DNA of 64,000 nt from PALSA-607 sp036501485. Lineage in GTDB: Bacteria > Actinomycetota > Actinomycetes > Acidothermales > Acidothermaceae. The DNA is taken from assembly GCA_036501485.1 (NCBI GenBank), contig DASYAG010000056.1, forward strand, positions 61,472 to 125,471, written 5' to 3'. The notes beneath the pieces were generated by a model. It was not told the DNA's origin, did no database searches, and saw nothing but the letters and a program-made list of their open reading frames with translations. Of the stretch, positions 62,202 to 64,000 are shown in pieces (the first letter of the stretch is position 1; every line of letters starts with the position of its first letter). A program made the position numbers and the translations under genes.

Positions 62202-62732
62202 ATGTCGAGCGATCGCAGGCCAGGGGCACGGGAGGCCAGCTCGGGGTCGGAGGACGACGCCGGCCGCGACTTCGCCGTCGTGTGTTATCGCGAGGAGGGG
62301 CGCTGGGAGCTGGGGTTGCTACCCGAGCGCGCGTCGTCCAGTCTTGAATCCTTGATTTCGGTGTTGCGCCAGCAGCCTGGTGAGGTGACCGTCGGCCTCG
62401 TCGACATTGCGGACGACTTCTTCATCGCTGTCCGGTTGAGCGGTGAGGGCGTCCGGCTGCTCTTGTCCGACGTGACTGCCGCTGACGAATGGTCTTTGGC
62501 GCGCGAGGCCCTGGAGTGGCTCGGCGTTCCCGAACCGGCAGACGAGGACTTCGACGACGTCGTCCCGGCCGGGGATCTGGCTCTGTTCTCCGACCTCGGA
62601 CTGCCCGAGATCGAACTCGGTTTGATGCTTTCAGACATCGACGCTTATGCCGATGAGATGCTGTTCTCGATTGCCCGCAGGCTCGGGTTCGGCGACGACC
62701 TTGAGCGTCTCGTCGACGCGGGCGTTCACTAG
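62202..62732 (+). CDS. tRNA adenosine deaminase-associated protein, copy 1
   Basis: 176 residues from the ATG at 62202. DFAVVCYREEGRWELGLLPE at the start and LEWLGVPEPADEDFDDVVPAGDLALFSDLGLP in the middle match the family found upstream of tadA in actinobacteria. Very acidic. Function unknown. A second member follows 35 bp later. Confidence 0.85.
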   Translation: MSSDRRPGAREASSGSEDDAGRDFAVVCYREEGRWELGLLPERASSSLESLISVLRQQPGEVTVGLVDIADDFFIAVRLSGEGVRLLLSDVTAADEWSLAREALEWLGVPEPADEDFDDVVPAGDLALFSDLGLPEIELGLMLSDIDAYADEMLFSIARRLGFGDDLERLVDAGVH

Positions 62733-62767
62733 CCCAATTCCACCGGCGCCACTTATCGGGAGAGTGC

Positions 62768-63298
62768 GTGTCCCACTTCGCAGCTCTAGCCGCACGAACT
62801 GAAGACGGCTGGCACAGCGAGGAAGTCGAGCTCGACGGCCTCGCTGACATCGATGAGGTCGCCGACGTGATGCGTGACGCGTCCGTCGACGACGGCCCGG
62901 TCTTGCTTTTTGTCGAAGAGGACGACGAGTGGTTCGCCATCGTTCGCGTCGACGGCGTCGGCGAACCGCGGACCTTCATCTCTGACGCGCGCGTAGTTCC
63001 AGGCAGCGAGCTGGCGGCGCTGGTCTATGAGGAAGAGCCTCCCGAGGACGCGTTCGAGGAGCCTTCGTCATCGCTCGACGAGGATGACGACGACGTTGAT
63101 CTCGACGAGGAAGAAGAAGAGCCCGCCGCCCGACCTGACGCCGAACCTCGCGGCTCGACCGACGTGCTCGCTGACTTCGGGATCAGCGCGTCGCAGCTGC
63201 TGAAGATGTGCGCCGAAGAGGGCATGCTGCCCGCCGACGTGATCACCGCGGTCTGCGAGCGCCTCGGCTGTGCCGAGGAGATCGAGGTCTACCGCTGA
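62768..63298 (+). CDS. tRNA adenosine deaminase-associated protein, copy 2
   Basis: 176 residues from a GTG. SHFAALAARTEDGWHSEEVELDGLADIDEVADVM then FVEEDDEWFAIVRVDGVGEPRTFISDARV is the same fold as copy 1; a run of Asp/Glu (residues about 95-120) separates it from a C-terminal helix. Probably works with TadA encoded next; not proven. Confidence 0.87.
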   Translation: MSHFAALAARTEDGWHSEEVELDGLADIDEVADVMRDASVDDGPVLLFVEEDDEWFAIVRVDGVGEPRTFISDARVVPGSELAALVYEEEPPEDAFEEPSSSLDEDDDDVDLDEEEEEPAARPDAEPRGSTDVLADFGISASQLLKMCAEEGMLPADVITAVCERLGCAEEIEVYR

Positions 63299-63321
63299 CG
63301 ACCGCCTGGGATGAGTCACTC

Positions 63322-63762
63322 ATGCGACTCGCCCTCGAGCAGGCCGTGCTCACGGCGGACACCGCCGACGTCCCGATTGGTGCCGTTGTCATTGATCCGG
63401 ACGGCGGGGTGGTGGGCGTCGGGGGGAACGCGCGCGAGTTGACCGGCGACCCAACGGCACACGCTGAGATTCTCGCGTTGCGGGCGGCGGCAATGGCGGT
63501 CGGGAGTTGGCGGCTGTCGGGCTGCACGCTCGTGGTCACCCTCGAGCCGTGCACCATGTGCGCTGGCGCCCTGGTGCTGGCGCGGGTTTCTCGGGTGGTG
63601 TTCGGTGCCTTTGATCCGAAGGCCGGCGCGGTGGGCTCGCTGTGGGACGTCGTCCGCGACCGCCGTCTCAATCACCGGCCCGAAGTGGTCGGCGGGGTGT
63701 TAGCGGACGAGTGCGGTGAGCTGATTCGAGCATTTTTCGGTGGCCACCGAGGGGTCAGCTAG
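63322..63762 (+). CDS. tadA: tRNA-specific adenosine deaminase
   Basis: 146 residues from the ATG at 63322; no strong ribosome site, and a CTG just after the previous stop could add eight codons. Zinc-binding HAE (TAHAEILALR) and PCTMCAG motifs with the catalytic Glu are intact. It deaminates A34 to inosine in tRNA-Arg(ACG). Coupled to the two associated-protein genes. Confidence 0.94.
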   Translation: MRLALEQAVLTADTADVPIGAVVIDPDGGVVGVGGNARELTGDPTAHAEILALRAAAMAVGSWRLSGCTLVVTLEPCTMCAGALVLARVSRVVFGAFDPKAGAVGSLWDVVRDRRLNHRPEVVGGVLADECGELIRAFFGGHRGVS

Positions 63763-63772
63763 GCTCTCCCGC

Positions 63773-63862
63773 GGTGGAGTCGCGTAGTGGCCGAGCGCGC
63801 ACGCCTCGAAAGCGTGTGAGGGTGAAAGCTCTCCGTGGGTTCAAATCCCACCTCCACCGCCA
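63773..63862 (+). tRNA. tRNA-Ser(CGA)
   Basis: Acceptor stem GGTGGAG / CTCCACC, anticodon stem CACGC / GCGTG with loop CTCGAAA (anticodon CGA), a long variable arm of serine type, T loop TTCAAAT, and encoded GCCA. Complete. Confidence 0.95.
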
Positions 63863-63915
63863 ATGTCATCTCTCAAGACATCGGAAACCTTTGAACCTGC
63901 GGGCGAGCCTGCGGG

Positions 63916-64000
63916 TCAGGGGTTTTTGGTGTTTTGGGGCTGGTAGTCGATGTCGGGGTTGAGTGTGAGGTGGCGTAGTAGTTCGCCGGTGGCGGCGTTG
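63916..64000 (-). CDS. C-terminal fragment of an IS481-like transposase (cut by window edge)
   Basis: Minus-strand frame, 28 codons to the edge, stop TGA at 63916-63918. The residues NAATGELLRHLTLNPDIDYQ resemble the usual C-terminus of IS481-family integrase-type transposases. It lies 54 bp from the tRNA-Ser end. The rest is outside the window, so it is not known whether the element is intact. Confidence 0.7.
   Translation of the reverse strand, partial: NAATGELLRHLTLNPDIDYQPQNTKNP

Overview
The window is about 64 kb of high-GC DNA from an actinomycete. Three genes make this firm: a mycothiol synthase (mshD), an almost textbook GlnR, and the split three-subunit actinobacterial-type transhydrogenase (pntAA/pntAB/pntB). 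FlbD, FlgN, a FliA/WhiG-type sigma factor and a PilZ protein suggest a flagellated or ancestrally flagellated lineage, perhaps in the Frankiales/Kineosporiales/Nakamurellales grade. I cannot name the genus.

Left end (1-14.3 kb): an accessory, defence-island-like region with less strict GC-rich codon use than the rest. A tightly overlapping four-gene operon on the minus strand runs from a MORC/MutL-like GHKL ATPase through a Z1-domain superfamily-2 helicase-like ATPase and a DUF4420 PD-(D/E)XK protein to an AIPR protein that leaves the window at base 1. This is a known but little-characterised restriction-like core; no C5 methyltransferase or Vsr gene is visible in the window. Next to it lie five unusual genes (7.4-13.1 kb): a zinc-ribbon protein, an unrecognised protein, a PD-(D/E)XK-like nuclease, a beta-CASP-like metallo-beta-lactamase protein, and a second PD-(D/E)XK-like protein with zinc ribbons. 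The first and last carry the same C..CGHSW zinc-ribbon signature. A multi-pass membrane protein follows. This block is the best candidate for an undescribed system.

Centre (14.7-48.7 kb): mostly envelope and secreted functions. It holds a CPBP membrane protease, an MFS exporter, two secreted proteins with cell-wall-binding repeat 2 (CWB2) modules, a DUF1206 protein, a lipid kinase divergent from a translationally coupled PAP2 phosphatase pair, a ScyD/ScyE-like secreted protein, a lipoprotein, a PrsW-like protease overlapping a PDG-repeat protein, an HtrA protease, a DUF3494 ice-binding-like protein overlapping a class F sortase, a DUF4192 protein, a SpoIIE-type phosphatase and a tandem pair of Lipoprotein_15 proteins. 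A 3334-residue surface protein has an N-terminal lectin-like domain, about 30 IPT/TIG repeats, a poly-glycine hinge and three CWB2 repeats.

Right end (48.7-64 kb): core-like genes. They include DUF6458, an RsbW-like kinase, PilZ, FlbD, FliA-type sigma and FlgN; mshD and glnR; a MoaD-like gene broken by a one-base frameshift; LmeA-like DUF2993; the transhydrogenase operon; a beta-helix secreted protein; upp; two tRNA-adenosine-deaminase-associated proteins with tadA; tRNA-Ser(CGA); and the C-terminal end of an IS481-like transposase.

Two intergenic arrays of the same 27-bp palindromic repeat lie in opposite orientations, 26 kb apart, at 31.1 and 57.1 kb. Each is bracketed by its own inverted repeat and sits just downstream of a plus-strand gene.
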